Under the pieces are notes generated by a model. That model ran no database searches. It worked only from the letters and a program-made list of their open reading frames with translations, and was not told the origin of the DNA. This document shows, in pieces, positions 53,263 to 60,674 of a DNA stretch of 64,000 nucleotides. The stretch is from Ottowia massiliensis (GTDB lineage: Bacteria > Pseudomonadota > Gammaproteobacteria > Burkholderiales > Burkholderiaceae_C), in the NCBI RefSeq assembly GCF_900240305.1, contig NZ_LT964854.1, positions 2,418,001-2,482,000 of the forward strand, in the 5' to 3' direction. The translations under genes and the position numbers were made by a program. How positions within the stretch are numbered: the first letter of the stretch is position 1; each line of letters starts with the position of its first letter.

Positions 53263-53758
53263 GTTATTCAATCCAGAATGGCTTTGGCATAATATTTGCT
53301 CCCCGCCTGACACGATCTATGAATAAAATCGCGTTTTGCAGCAGGATCCAAATAGATTTCCAAGAAAGCAGCGGGTTGTATGTATCAGAGTCGATTTTGG
53401 AAATTGGGTCCGGACATTCTGCCCGATGGATTGTCTCCTTGGCCTTCAGCACATTGCCTGGCTTTTGCGCGTGCCCTGGCGCCGTGCAGTTCACTTGCGC
53501 TTTCACTCCCGGGCATGGCGGCCGGTATCGCGTCATCTGGCTGTTGGCTTTGCATGGCCCACACCCCTGCCTGGCGCACGCTGCCAGCGAGATGGCCCAC
53601 GGCGTTCGGCTGGCGGGCAAAGCTGTTTCAAAATCTGGCGTTTTGTCTGGTGGTTTGCCAGACAGAAGGCCATTATTCGAGGCGCTCTGCAAGGTCTCGC
53701 CCGAAAGTGGCTGTTGCCGCCGCCATTTTTCACATTCTGTTTTTTCAAGCCTTTCGTC
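53263..53758. other. Gene-free stretch upstream of gspF
   Basis: The first 150 bp are AT-rich like the unknown genes; the rest returns to high GC. Open frames (one of 132 codons on the plus strand) lack family-like features. A stem TGTCTGG/CCAGACA lies at about 53645-53673. Probably a junction of foreign and resident DNA. Confidence 0.4.
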
Positions 53759-54976
53759 ATGCCCGCCTATTCGTTTGAAGCCTTGCAGCCCGACGGCAAG
53801 ACCCGCAAGGGCGTGCTGGATGCCGATACCGCCCGCGCCGCGCGCGCCCAGTTGCGCGCGCAGGGTCTTGCGCCGCTGGATGTGCAGGCCATTTCTGCGG
53901 GCGATGCCCAGCGCGCCCTGGGCGGCGCAAGCCGCCGCCGCGCGTTTGACAGCGCCCAGCTTGCCGTGTGGACGCGCCAGCTTGCGGGCCTGGTGGCCGC
54001 CGGTTTGCCGCTGGAGCGCGCGCTGTCCGCGCTGGCTGACGAGGCGGAAGACGAGGCGCAGCGCCACTGCATCGCCGCGCTGCGCTCGGAGGTCAATGCG
54101 GGCGCGCCGCTGGCGCGCGCCATGTCGCAGCACCCGCGCGATTTTTCGGGCATCTACACCGCCGTCATTGCCGCTGGCGAGCAGGGCGGCCACCTGGAGC
54201 AGGTGCTGGAGCGGCTGGCCGACGATCTGGAGGAGCGCCAGGCGCTGAAAGCCAAGCTGCTGGGCGCGGCGCTGTATCCGGCCATCGTCACGCTGGTGGC
54301 CATCGTCATCGTCATTTTTCTGGTCAGCTACGTGGTGCCGCAGGTGGCTGCCGTTTTCGCGGGCGCCAAGCGGGCGCTGCCCTGGCTGACGGTGGCGATG
54401 CTGGGCATCAGCGATTTCGTGCGTGCCTGGGGCTGGTGGCTGCTGGCGGCGCTGGCGCTGGGCGCGGCCAGCTTGCGGCTGGCGTTGCGCAATGCCGCTT
54501 TGCGCCAAAGTTTTGATGCCGCCTGGCTGCGCCTGCCGCTGCTGGGGCGCCTTTCGCGCGGCTACAACGCCGCGCGCTTTGCCAGCACGCTGGCCATGCT
54601 GGCCGCCGCCGGCGTGCCCATCTTGCGCGCCTTGCAGGCCGCCGCTGAAACCCTGGGCAACCAGGCCATGCGGGCCGATGCCGAAGACGCGCTGGTGATG
54701 GTGCGCGAAGGCGCGCCGCTGGCCAGCGCCCTGGCGCAGAAAAAGCGCTTTCCGGGCCTGCTGGCCATGTTTGCGCGCTTGGGCGAGCAGACGGGCGCGC
54801 TGCCCGCCATGCTGCAACGCGCCGCCGGGCAGCTGGGCACTGATGTGCAGCGCCGCGCCATGCAGGCGGCCACGGTGCTGGAGCCGCTGCTCATCGTCGT
54901 CATGGGCGCGGTGGTCATGCTCATCGTGCTGGCGGTCATGCTGCCCATCATCCAGCTCAATCAGTGGGTGAAGTAG
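53759..54976 (+). CDS. gspF: Type II secretion inner-membrane protein GspF
   Basis: Platform protein of the type II secretion machine. At 405 residues it has the standard length. It starts MPAYSFEALQPDGKTRKGVL and has two T2SSF domains, each with the pattern FTRQLAxLVxAGLPLxxAL (here WTRQLAGLVAAGLPLERAL and FASTLAMLAAAGVPILRAL). There are three membrane segments (LYPAIVTLVAIVIVIFLVSY, WWLLAALALGAASLRLAL, LIVVMGAVVMLIVLAVML). PilC is a paralogue, but LPIIQLNQWVK at the end is typical of GspF. No gspD, gspE or pseudopilin genes are adjacent, so it is separated from its operon. Confidence 0.9.
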   Translation: MPAYSFEALQPDGKTRKGVLDADTARAARAQLRAQGLAPLDVQAISAGDAQRALGGASRRRAFDSAQLAVWTRQLAGLVAAGLPLERALSALADEAEDEAQRHCIAALRSEVNAGAPLARAMSQHPRDFSGIYTAVIAAGEQGGHLEQVLERLADDLEERQALKAKLLGAALYPAIVTLVAIVIVIFLVSYVVPQVAAVFAGAKRALPWLTVAMLGISDFVRAWGWWLLAALALGAASLRLALRNAALRQSFDAAWLRLPLLGRLSRGYNAARFASTLAMLAAAGVPILRALQAAAETLGNQAMRADAEDALVMVREGAPLASALAQKKRFPGLLAMFARLGEQTGALPAMLQRAAGQLGTDVQRRAMQAATVLEPLLIVVMGAVVMLIVLAVMLPIIQLNQWVK

Positions 54977-54990
54977 CTGAAAGGGCGGCC

Positions 54991-55080
54991 TTGATTAGCT
55001 CATTTATTAATAGCAATATGTCCTAGTGGAAACTGCGCAGAAGCCGTTTCCCACCCCTTCAAATCAGCTCTTCTTTTGAA
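54991..55080 (-). repeat. Family-1 intergenic repeat, copy 15 (reverse)
   Basis: Reverse orientation: GATTAGCTCATTTATTAATA, then ATGTCCTAGTGGAAACTGCG, and CAAATCAGCTCTTCTTTTGA. It lies between gspF and the ExbB-like gene. Confidence 0.83.
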
Positions 55081-55219
55081 AGCAAACCACGCCGCTAACT
55101 TCCCGTCCTGCCCCGCCCTGCCCTGCACGCAACAAACGCCCGGCCTGAACCCGGGCATCCCGCTCATTCCATTCATCAGGGAGCCACTTTTCTCATCCAC
55201 TCAAAGGAGTAACCCAGCC

Positions 55220-55744
55220 GTGAACCCCATCGAAACCGCCATGTACGGCGTCAGCCAACTCTTTCTCACCCCCGTGCTCATCCTCGTGGGCGCGCTCTTT
55301 GCCTACGCCTTCTTTGCCCTGGGCGCATTCATCTGGCAATCCGTGCAACGCGCCAGCGCCGCCCGCCGTGGCGACACGGCCGGGCACGAGCTGCTGCAAG
55401 CCTGGAGCCAGAACCCCGCCCTCACGCAAAGCGAGCTGCAAGCCCTGGCCCTCAAACGCATGGAAGCCGCCCGCATCGCCGCCCGCGTCGCCCCCCTGCT
55501 CGGCCTGGTGGCCACCATGATCCCCATGGGGCCTGCCCTGCAAGCCCTGGCCGAAGGCCAGCTCACCGAAATGTCGCGCGGCCTGACCATTGCTTTTTCC
55601 GCCGTCATCCTGGCCCTCATTGCCGCCGCCATCACCTACGCCACCGTCCACGTGCGCCGCCGCTGGTACGCGCAAGACCTGCTCGCCATCGAACGCCTGC
55701 GCCAGGCCCCGCAACTTGAAGAACCGGCAGGAGCGCAACCATGA
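55220..55744 (+). CDS. MotA/TolQ/ExbB-type proton-channel protein
   Basis: A 174-residue inner-membrane protein with three helices (LTPVLILVGALFAYAFFALGA; VAPLLGLVATMIPMGPALQAL; FSAVILALIAAAITYATV). The segment ARVAPLLGLVATMIPMGPAL is the conserved second-helix region of the ExbB/TolQ/MotA family. GTG at 55220 with AAAGGAGT 9 bp upstream is the best start. It overlaps the DUF2149 gene by 4 bp, so they are translationally coupled. In other genomes this pair accompanies CobN-like chelatases; here that gene is 15 kb away. Confidence 0.88.
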   Translation: MNPIETAMYGVSQLFLTPVLILVGALFAYAFFALGAFIWQSVQRASAARRGDTAGHELLQAWSQNPALTQSELQALALKRMEAARIAARVAPLLGLVATMIPMGPALQALAEGQLTEMSRGLTIAFSAVILALIAAAITYATVHVRRRWYAQDLLAIERLRQAPQLEEPAGAQP

Positions 55745-56115
55745 GCGCCAGCCGCCCAACCAGCCTGCTGGACGACATCGAAGACGACGACCCCCTGCTG
55801 TCCGTCGTCAATCTCATCGACGTCTTTCTCGTCATCATCGCCGCCCTTTTGCTGGCCGTGGCCAGCAGCCCCATCAACCCCTTCACGGCGCAAAGCGTCA
55901 CCATCATCAAAAACGAAGGCCAGCCCAACATGGAAATCATCATCAAGCAGGGCGAAAAACTGGAGCACTACCAATCCAGCGGCGCCATCGGCGAAGGCCA
56001 GGGCACCAAAGCCGGCGTGGCCTACCGCATGAAAGACGGCAGCATGGTCTACGTGCCCGAAACCGGCACAAGCGGCGCGGCCAGCACGAAGCCAGCCAAC
56101 GCAGCCCGGCCCTGA
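55741..56115 (+). CDS. DUF2149 protein, ExbD-like topology
   Basis: A 124-residue protein with one N-terminal membrane helix (VNLIDVFLVIIAALLLAVASS) after an acidic stretch (LLDDIEDDDPLLSVVNL), then a small outside domain (FTAQSVTIIKNEGQPNMEII, then MKDGSMVYVPE). The layout matches DUF2149 and resembles ExbD/TolR, the partner of ExbB-type channels. The start overlaps the ExbB-like stop (ATGA). Together the pair could convert proton-motive force into work on a periplasmic partner, plausibly the exported CobN-like protein. Confidence 0.82.
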   Translation: MSASRPTSLLDDIEDDDPLLSVVNLIDVFLVIIAALLLAVASSPINPFTAQSVTIIKNEGQPNMEIIIKQGEKLEHYQSSGAIGEGQGTKAGVAYRMKDGSMVYVPETGTSGAASTKPANAARP

Positions 56116-56181
56116 AAACCTGCCCAAAGCCCGCCCGCAGGCAGATTGCGAACAAACTCGCAAACCCGGATCCGCCGGCGC

Positions 56182-56456
56182 GCTGATCAGATTTACTGCG
56201 CATGGCAATGCGTTTGAACTCCTTGAGCTTGCCCAAGAAGTTTTCAATGAGACCAGAACGAACTTGAGCAGATTGCCTAGCGCATGGCACAAGGCCCGTA
56301 TCTTGGCTCTCACGCCTCTGCGTGAGTGGCCTATGGCTTGGTTTTGAACCCCCTTGCGCCTTGGCCGTGACGATGCACTTTCACGATCACGGCATCGGCC
56401 ATGGCGTATTCCATATCTGGCTGGCCGCTGACGGCATCAAAGCGTTTTTGCCAGAC
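56182..56456 (-). pseudogene. IS5-family transposase remnant
   Basis: Three fragments in different frames. VWQKRFDAVSGQPDMEYAMA plus DAVIVKVHRHGQGA is the region of the first catalytic Asp. QAIGHSRRGVRAKIRAL plus CHALGNLLKFVL follows. After a deletion come LIENFLGKLKEFKRIAMR, the typical C-terminal end with the catalytic Glu. The C-terminal fragment ends at about 56182. The element is non-functional. Confidence 0.8.
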
Positions 56457-56459
56457 AGG

Positions 56460-56498
56460 CCCTAGGACATCATGCTATGGATAAAGGAGCGCAAATAG
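56460..56498 (+). repeat. Partial family-1 repeat (right half)
   Basis: Forward orientation: CCTAGGACATCATGCTATGG, then ATAAAGGAGCGCAAATAG. The left half is missing and is replaced by the IS remnant. Confidence 0.75.
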
Positions 56499-56594
56499 CG
56501 TTTGCGTCCTGTCTGTCTTGGGCTGTGCCTTGCTCATTTTTCGCTTGTTCCAAGCCCGCAGGCTCACGCGGTGAGGCCGTGCGAGCGGAAACGC

Positions 56595-57413
56595 TCATGG
56601 CTTGTTCAGCGCGGCCAGGGTCTGCTCGTCTTGCGCCGTCAGGCAGCCTGCGGCGCGGGCGGCGGCCAGCAGGTCGGGGCGCTGGCGGGCGGTGAGTTGC
56701 AGGCTCTGGGCGCGGCGCCATTGCTCAATGCGGGCGTGGTGGCCGCTGAGCAGCTCGGCAGGCGCGCTTTGGCCTTGCCACACTTCGGGGCGGGTGTAGT
56801 GCGGGCAGTCGAGCAGGCCGTCCAGCGCGGGGTTGAAGCTGTCGAGCTGGTGGCTGCCCGCGTCGCCCAGCACGCCCGGTTGCAGGCGGGCCACGGCGTC
56901 CAGCAGGGCCAGCGCCGCGATTTCGCCGCCGGAGAGCACGAAGTCGCCCAGGCTGATTTGGTGAGTGACGTGGCGGTCGATAAAGCGCTGGTCAATGCCT
57001 TCGTAGCGCCCGCATATGAGGATGGCGCCACGGCTTGCGGCCCAGCTTTGCACGGCGGCGTGGTTCAGGCGCGGGCCTGCGGGGGAAAAGAGCACGACGG
57101 GGACTGGGGCGCTTTCTTGTTCAGCGCCCTGCCCTGCCTCGTGCGGCTGGCCGCTTTGCGGCCCGCTTGCCAGCCGGTCGGCCTGCGCGGCGGCCAGGCA
57201 GCGCGCCAGCGGCTCGGCCAGCATGACCATGCCGGGGCCGCCGCCAAAGGGGCGGTCGTCCACGCGGCGGTAGCGGCCTTCGGCCCAGTCGCGCGGATTC
57301 CAGAGCTTCAGGCGCATCTGGCCGTCCGCCCAGGCGCGGCGCGTGATGCCCGCATGCAAAAAGGGGGCGAAAAGCTCCGGAAAGAGCGTGAGCACGTCAA
57401 AGCGCAGGGCCAC
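56595..57413 (-). CDS. trmD: tRNA (guanine37-N1)-methyltransferase
   Basis: Methylates G37 of tRNAs to prevent frameshifting. The 272 residues start with GTG (MALRFDVLTLFPELFAPFL). The trefoil-knot SAM motifs are LICGRYEGIDQRFIDRHV and SLGDFVLSGGEIAALALLDA, and the early motif RRVDDRPFGGGPGMVML is present. A Gln/Glu-rich insertion (about residues 76-105) makes it longer than the usual 240-255. It is separated from rpsP, rimM and rplS, its usual operon, and a broken IS and partial repeat lie at its 3' side. Confidence 0.95.
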   Translation of the reverse strand: MALRFDVLTLFPELFAPFLHAGITRRAWADGQMRLKLWNPRDWAEGRYRRVDDRPFGGGPGMVMLAEPLARCLAAAQADRLASGPQSGQPHEAGQGAEQESAPVPVVLFSPAGPRLNHAAVQSWAASRGAILICGRYEGIDQRFIDRHVTHQISLGDFVLSGGEIAALALLDAVARLQPGVLGDAGSHQLDSFNPALDGLLDCPHYTRPEVWQGQSAPAELLSGHHARIEQWRRAQSLQLTARQRPDLLAAARAAGCLTAQDEQTLAALNKP

Positions 57414-57467
57414 GGCTTGCTTTTTTTGAGGCGGTTTTTTGGGGGCGGCCCGATGCAGGCTCCGCGC

Positions 57468-58427
57468 TTATTGCAGGCCCTGCGGCGCTTGCGGCTGCTG
57501 GGCGGGCGGAGTGAAAAGGCGGGCCACGTCCACGGCGTCAAAGCGGTACTGCTGGCCGCAGAAGTCGCAGCCCACTTCGATGCGGCCTTGCTCGCGCAGG
57601 ATGTCTTCGGCCTCATGCCGGCCCAGTCCGGCAATCATGGCGGCCACGCGCTCGCGGCTGCAAGAGCAGGCAAAGCGCGCGGTTTGCGGCTCAAAGCGCA
57701 GCACGCGCTCTTGCCAGAACAGGCGGTGCAGGATTTCATCGGCGCTCAAAGAGAGCAATTCCTGGCGTTGCAGGCTTTGCGCCAGCAGGCTGATGCGGCG
57801 CCAGTCATCCCCGCCAGCATCGCCCGCATCCTCGCGCGCCACATGGCTTTGCGAGAGGTTGCCCTGGCCTTGCACGGGCAGGCGCTGGATAAGCAGGCCC
57901 GCCGCCACGTGTTCATCAGCAGCCAGAACCAGCGTGGTGTCCAGCTGTTCGGACTGGCGCATGTAGTGCGCAAGCGCCGTGGCCACATCGGGCGCGTCTG
58001 CCAGCGACACCACGCCCTGGTAGGGCGGCTGGCCGGGCAGGCGGCCGCGCGCGTCCAGCGTGATGGCGCAGCGGCCCTTGCCGTGGGCATTGACCATATC
58101 TGCCAGCGTGGCGCCCGGGGGCACTTCGCCCGCCACGGTGGCGGTGGCGCGCAGGCGCAAATCAGACTGCACCTCCGCCACGGCCAGTTTGACGGGGCCG
58201 TCGCCCATCATTTGCAGCACCAGCGCGCCGTCAAACTTGATGCCTGCCTGCATCAGCACGGCGGCGGCCGTCATCTCGCCCAGCAGCGCGGCCACGGGCT
58301 GCGGCCACGGGCCGGTTTGCGTATTGGCTGCGCGGCGGGCCAGCACTTGCTGCCAGGCGTCCGTCAGGCGCACCAGCTGGCCGCGCACGGGCAGGCCATC
58401 GAAGATGAATTTGTGCAGTTCAGACAT
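57468..58427 (-). CDS. hslO: Redox-regulated chaperone Hsp33
   Basis: Holdase activated by oxidation and unfolding. The 319 residues begin MSELHKFIFDGLPVRGQLV. The C-terminal redox switch has the four zinc cysteines as CSCS (in ARFACSCSRERV) and CDFC (EVGCDFCGQQYRF), the expected CxC and CxxC pattern. The gene ends 55 bp before the trmD start, on the same strand, so they may be co-transcribed. Confidence 0.95.
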   Translation of the reverse strand: MSELHKFIFDGLPVRGQLVRLTDAWQQVLARRAANTQTGPWPQPVAALLGEMTAAAVLMQAGIKFDGALVLQMMGDGPVKLAVAEVQSDLRLRATATVAGEVPPGATLADMVNAHGKGRCAITLDARGRLPGQPPYQGVVSLADAPDVATALAHYMRQSEQLDTTLVLAADEHVAAGLLIQRLPVQGQGNLSQSHVAREDAGDAGGDDWRRISLLAQSLQRQELLSLSADEILHRLFWQERVLRFEPQTARFACSCSRERVAAMIAGLGRHEAEDILREQGRIEVGCDFCGQQYRFDAVDVARLFTPPAQQPQAPQGLQ

Positions 58428-58488
58428 GGGCGCTCACATGGGGCCGGGGGGCGGCTTTGTCAATGGCGTCAAGGGACAGGCGAGGGGG

Positions 58489-59268
58489 TTACTGCGCCGT
58501 CCAGCCGCCGTCGTTGGACCAGGCGATGCCGCGCATGTTGTCAGCGGCGGGAGAGCACAGAAAAACAGCCATCTGGCCCAGTTGCTGCGGGGTGGTGAAT
58601 TGCAGGGAAGGCTCTTTTTCGCGCAGCAGGTTTTCCTGCGCCTGCTGCACGCTGATGCCTTGCTGCGAGGCGCGGTCGTCAATCTGCTTTTGCACCAGAG
58701 GGGTGAGAACCCAGCCGGGGCAGATGGCGTTGCAGGTGACGCCGGTGGTGGCGTTTTCCAGCGCCACGGCCTTGGTCAGGCCGATGAGGCCGTGCTTGGC
58801 GGCCACGTAGGCGCTTTTGCCAGCAGAGGCCGCCAGGCCGTGAGCGGAAGCGACGTTGATGATGCGGCCCCAGTTGCGGCGCAGCATGTGCGGCAGCGCC
58901 AGGCGCGTGGTGTGGAAGGCGGAGCTGAGGTTGATGGCGAGGATGGCATCCCACTTTTCGGGCGGAAAGTCCTGCACGCTGGCCACGTGCTGAATGCCGG
59001 CGTTATTGACCAGCACGTCCACGCCGCCAAAGCGGCTGGCGGCGAATTCCATCATGGCGGCGATGTCGGCAGGGCGGCTCATGTCGGCGGGGTGGTGCTC
59101 CACGCGCGCGCCCAGCGCGGCAATCTGCGCCTTGGCTGCTTCGGCGTCGCCAAAGCCGTTCAGCACGAGGCTGGCGCCCTGGCGCGCCAGTTCAATGGCG
59201 ATGCCCAGGCCGATGCCGCTGGTGGAGCCGGTGACGAGCGCGGTTTTGCCCTGGAGGGAGAAGGTCAT
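58489..59268 (-). CDS. bdhA: 3-hydroxybutyrate dehydrogenase (SDR family)
   Basis: NAD-dependent short-chain dehydrogenase that interconverts 3-hydroxybutyrate and acetoacetate, usually in polyhydroxybutyrate turnover. The 259 residues have the cofactor motif TGSTSGIGLGIA, NNAG (LVNNAGIQHV), catalytic Ser in INVASAHGL and Tyr/Lys in SAYVAAKHG. NAICPGWVLTPLVQKQI and GIAWSNDGGWTAQ are characteristic of the BdhA group. AAAGGAAA precedes ATG 59268. Confidence 0.9.
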   Translation of the reverse strand: MTFSLQGKTALVTGSTSGIGLGIAIELARQGASLVLNGFGDAEAAKAQIAALGARVEHHPADMSRPADIAAMMEFAASRFGGVDVLVNNAGIQHVASVQDFPPEKWDAILAINLSSAFHTTRLALPHMLRRNWGRIINVASAHGLAASAGKSAYVAAKHGLIGLTKAVALENATTGVTCNAICPGWVLTPLVQKQIDDRASQQGISVQQAQENLLREKEPSLQFTTPQQLGQMAVFLCSPAADNMRGIAWSNDGGWTAQ

Positions 59269-59294
59269 GATGTTTCCTTTCGGGTGATGGCGTG

Positions 59295-59340
59295 GGAGCC
59301 TGTTCAAAGTCTGGCCGCAAAGGGCGAAAGGGCCGATCAT
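59295..59340 (+). repeat. Partial family-2 repeat
   Basis: GAGCCTGTTCAAAGTCTGGC, then CGCAAAGGGCGAAAG, matches the left half of the element in mcrB. It lies between the divergent bdhA and pncB genes. Confidence 0.7.
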
Positions 59341-59419
59341 GACAGGGCGGCGGCAGGCAGCGCCGTTAAACTCTCGCGCCGTTTTTTCCCCTTGCTTCCC
59401 CCCTGCGCGCGGATGGCCC

Positions 59420-60607
59420 ATGATCATTGAAAGCCTGCTCGATACCGATCTGTACAAGTTCACCATGATGCAGGTGGTGCTGCATCAGTTTCCGGGCGCG
59501 CAGGTGGAGTACCGCTTCAAGTGCCGCAACCCGGGCATCCGGCTGGCGCCGTATGTGGAGGAGATTCGCGAGGAAATCCGCCATTTGTGTTCGCTGCGTT
59601 TCGCGGAGCAGGAGCTGGCCTATCTGCGTTCGCTGCGTTTCATCAAGAGCGACTTTGCCGATTTCCTGGGCATCTTCCGCCTCAACGAAAAGTACGTGAC
59701 GCTCCAGCCGCTGCCCAATGAGGAAATCAGCATCGTCATCCAGGGGCCGTGGCTGCACACCATCTTGTTCGAGATTCCGCTGCTGGCCATCGTCAATGAG
59801 GTGTACTTCCGCAACACGCAGCCGCGCCCCGACCTGGCCGAGGGCGACCGCCGCCTGCACGGCAAGATGGCCCAGCTCAAGGCCGATGGGCTGCAAGAAC
59901 TCAAGATTGCCGATTACGGCACGCGCCGGCGCTTTTCGCGCGTGTGGCACGAGGGGCTGCTGCGCCAGCTGATGCAGGGGCTGGGCACGGGCGCCAGCGG
60001 CCAGCTGGCGGGCACGAGCAATGTGCTGTACGCCATGCGGCTGGGGCTGACGCCGCTGGGCACCATGGCGCACGAATACCTGCAAGCCTGCCAGGCGCTG
60101 GGGCCGCGCCTGCGCGACAGCCAGATTTTCGGTTTCGAGAAATGGGCCAAGGAGTACCGGGGCGATCTGGGCATTGCCTTGTCTGACGTGTACGGCATGG
60201 CCGCTTTCTTGCGCGACTTCGATCTGTATTTCTGCAAGCTCTTTGACGGCGCGCGCCACGACAGCGGCGATCCCTTTTCCTGGGGTGAGCGCATGCTGGC
60301 GCACTACGCGCAGCACCGCATCAATCCGCGCACCAAAACGCTCATCTTCTCTGACGGCCTGACGGTGCCGCGCACCATTGAGCTGTATCAGCGCTTCAAG
60401 GGGCGCTGCCAGCTGGCCTTCGGCATCGGCACCAACCTCACCAACGATCTGGGCTACGAGCCGCTGCAAATCGTGATCAAGATGACGCGCTGCAACGGCC
60501 AGCCCGTGGCCAAGGTGTCTGACACGCCCGGCAAGGGCATGTGCGATGACGAGAACTATCTGGCCTACCTGCGGCAGGTATTCCAGATTCCGCCGCCCGC
60601 CGTCTGA
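59420..60607 (+). CDS. pncB: Nicotinate phosphoribosyltransferase
   Basis: Makes nicotinate mononucleotide in NAD salvage. The 395 residues begin MIIESLLDTDLYKFTMMQVV, the family start. Further motifs are KIADYGTRRRFSRVWHE, LAGTSNVLYAMRLGL, GTMAHEYLQ (catalytic His region) and FDGARHDSGDPFSWGE. A hairpin follows the stop. It stands alone on its strand between bdhA and the antiporter gene. Confidence 0.96.
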   Translation: MIIESLLDTDLYKFTMMQVVLHQFPGAQVEYRFKCRNPGIRLAPYVEEIREEIRHLCSLRFAEQELAYLRSLRFIKSDFADFLGIFRLNEKYVTLQPLPNEEISIVIQGPWLHTILFEIPLLAIVNEVYFRNTQPRPDLAEGDRRLHGKMAQLKADGLQELKIADYGTRRRFSRVWHEGLLRQLMQGLGTGASGQLAGTSNVLYAMRLGLTPLGTMAHEYLQACQALGPRLRDSQIFGFEKWAKEYRGDLGIALSDVYGMAAFLRDFDLYFCKLFDGARHDSGDPFSWGERMLAHYAQHRINPRTKTLIFSDGLTVPRTIELYQRFKGRCQLAFGIGTNLTNDLGYEPLQIVIKMTRCNGQPVAKVSDTPGKGMCDDENYLAYLRQVFQIPPPAV

Positions 60608-60640
60608 AGCTGACGGCCGTCTTCCGGCCGCCAGCTTTCT
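60608..60640 (+). terminator. Weak terminator hairpin after pncB
   Basis: AGCTG-A-CGGCCG TCTTC CGGCCG-C-CAGCT followed by TTCTTG; strong stem, short T-run. Confidence 0.6.
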
Positions 60641-60674
60641 TGCCTTTCCCCGTCTTGCGCTCCGAATAAGAACA

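Noticed and set aside
13336..54976. Extended N-termini for uvrB, rluC, gspF, clpB and the transporter at 26618
   Set aside because: The frames stay open upstream only because of high GC; the added residues are not family-like and often overlap repeats or other features.
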